7,160 nucleotides of DNA from positions 1 through 7,160 of the forward strand of contig RFXE01000089.1 in assembly GCA_009921785.1 (NCBI GenBank), given 5' to 3'. Made by a program: the position numbers and the translations under genes. Position 1 is the stretch's first letter. Every line of letters starts with the position of its first letter. This document shows, one piece after another, positions 6,824 through 7,160 of the stretch. The notes under the pieces are model-generated. The model had not been told where the DNA came from, ran no database searches, and saw only the letters and a program-made list of their open reading frames with translations. Source of the DNA: Alphaproteobacteria bacterium. Its GTDB lineage: Bacteria > Pseudomonadota > Alphaproteobacteria > Rhizobiales > Beijerinckiaceae.

Positions 6824-7160
6824 ATGACGGTGTTTTTTCTTCGGCTTAATCCACTTGACCGCACCAAAGCGATGCTGGAGGGAGGCGGCCTCAAGCTCCG
6901 CTGCGCCATCGGGCGAAGCGGGGTTATAACGCGTAAACGCGAAGGTGATGGCGGAACGCCCCGAGCAACGCTCACGCCGTTACGGATTTATGTGCGGCGC
7001 GATGAATGGCGCGGCAGAGGCTTCGATCTTCCAAGCTACGCGATCCAGGGCGATATGGGCTGGTGCGATGATGTGACATCGTCACGGTATAATCGACTAA
7101 TCCGCAGGCCCTTTGCCCTATCTCACGAGAAACTGTGGCGGGAAGATCACCTCTATGACA
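6824..7160 (+). CDS. YkuD-family L,D-transpeptidase-like protein, 3'-truncated by the window edge
   Basis: The frame is open from the ATG at 6824 through the last base (112 full codons); an in-frame stop (TAA, 6797) bounds it upstream. The product begins MTVFFLRLNPLDRTKAML and resembles the N-terminal half of the small YkuD-domain proteins common in Hyphomicrobiales: a first strand pair (GLKLRCAIGRSGV), KREGDGGTPRATLTPLRIYVR, where substrate-side residues of the fold begin, then YAIQGDMGWCDDVTSSRYNRLIRRPF and HEKLWREDHLYD. The catalytic HGxx...S-x-GC-[IV] motif would lie beyond the window, so activity cannot be judged. If active, it would form L,D (3-3) cross-links in peptidoglycan or attach proteins to it in the periplasm. 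No signal peptide or membrane anchor is visible at this start, which is odd for a periplasmic enzyme. It looks GC-richer than the A/T-rich regulator gene next to it. The Shine-Dalgarno is weak; GTG at 6830 is an alternative start. Confidence 0.8.
   Translation, partial: MTVFFLRLNPLDRTKAMLEGGGLKLRCAIGRSGVITRKREGDGGTPRATLTPLRIYVRRDEWRGRGFDLPSYAIQGDMGWCDDVTSSRYNRLIRRPFALSHEKLWREDHLYD

Noticed and set aside
1..7160. KOPS motifs (GGGNAGGG), CRISPR repeats, tRNA genes and insertion sequences
   Set aside because: Looked for by eye; no convincing example was found. The nearest G-rich run (around 6878-6885) does not match KOPS.

Overview
This looks like an ordinary core-chromosome segment from an alphaproteobacterium, most likely of the order Hyphomicrobiales (Rhizobiales). 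Base composition looks close to balanced by eye, with a clearly GC-richer last gene. The assignment rests on three things: AmtB carries the Ala-rich loop insertion typical of that group; ftsK-lolA-xth are consecutive on one strand; and a degenerate OmpR-type regulator and a lone cyclic-nucleotide-binding domain protein lie beside a YkuD-family protein. This is recognition from memory, not a search. No mobile element, CRISPR array, tRNA/rRNA or phage gene is visible.

Layout. 1-1344 (+): the ammonium channel gene amtB, missing its 5' end. 1345-1503: a stem-loop, a strong intrinsic terminator at 1399-1426, then a CtrA-type motif TTAA-N7-TTAAC upstream of ftsK. 1504-3951 (+): ftsK, the septal DNA translocase. 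3932-4693 (+): a lolA-family lipoprotein carrier gene overlapping the end of ftsK. 4784-5596 (+): exonuclease III gene xth, in which a start downstream of the longest ORF start is preferred. 5583-6041 and 6044-6703 (-): a two-gene unit of an atypical OmpR-type regulator (first) and a lone cyclic-nucleotide-binding domain protein (second), 2 bp apart and convergent with xth with a 14-bp overlap. 6704-6823: a divergent intergenic region with a 12-bp perfect palindrome. 6824-7160 (+): the start of a YkuD-family L,D-transpeptidase-like gene that runs off the window.

How the genes relate. ftsK (chromosome segregation and divisome), lolA (outer-membrane lipoprotein delivery) and the YkuD-like protein (possible peptidoglycan cross-linking or protein attachment) all concern division and the cell envelope, and xth is DNA repair. 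The CtrA-like box before ftsK would tie this group to the alphaproteobacterial cell-cycle circuit. The regulator/cyclic-nucleotide pair is the least understood part: its receiver domain lacks the residues needed for phosphorylation, so it must be controlled in some other way if it is regulated at all. No clearly new multi-gene system was found; the findings below are modest.
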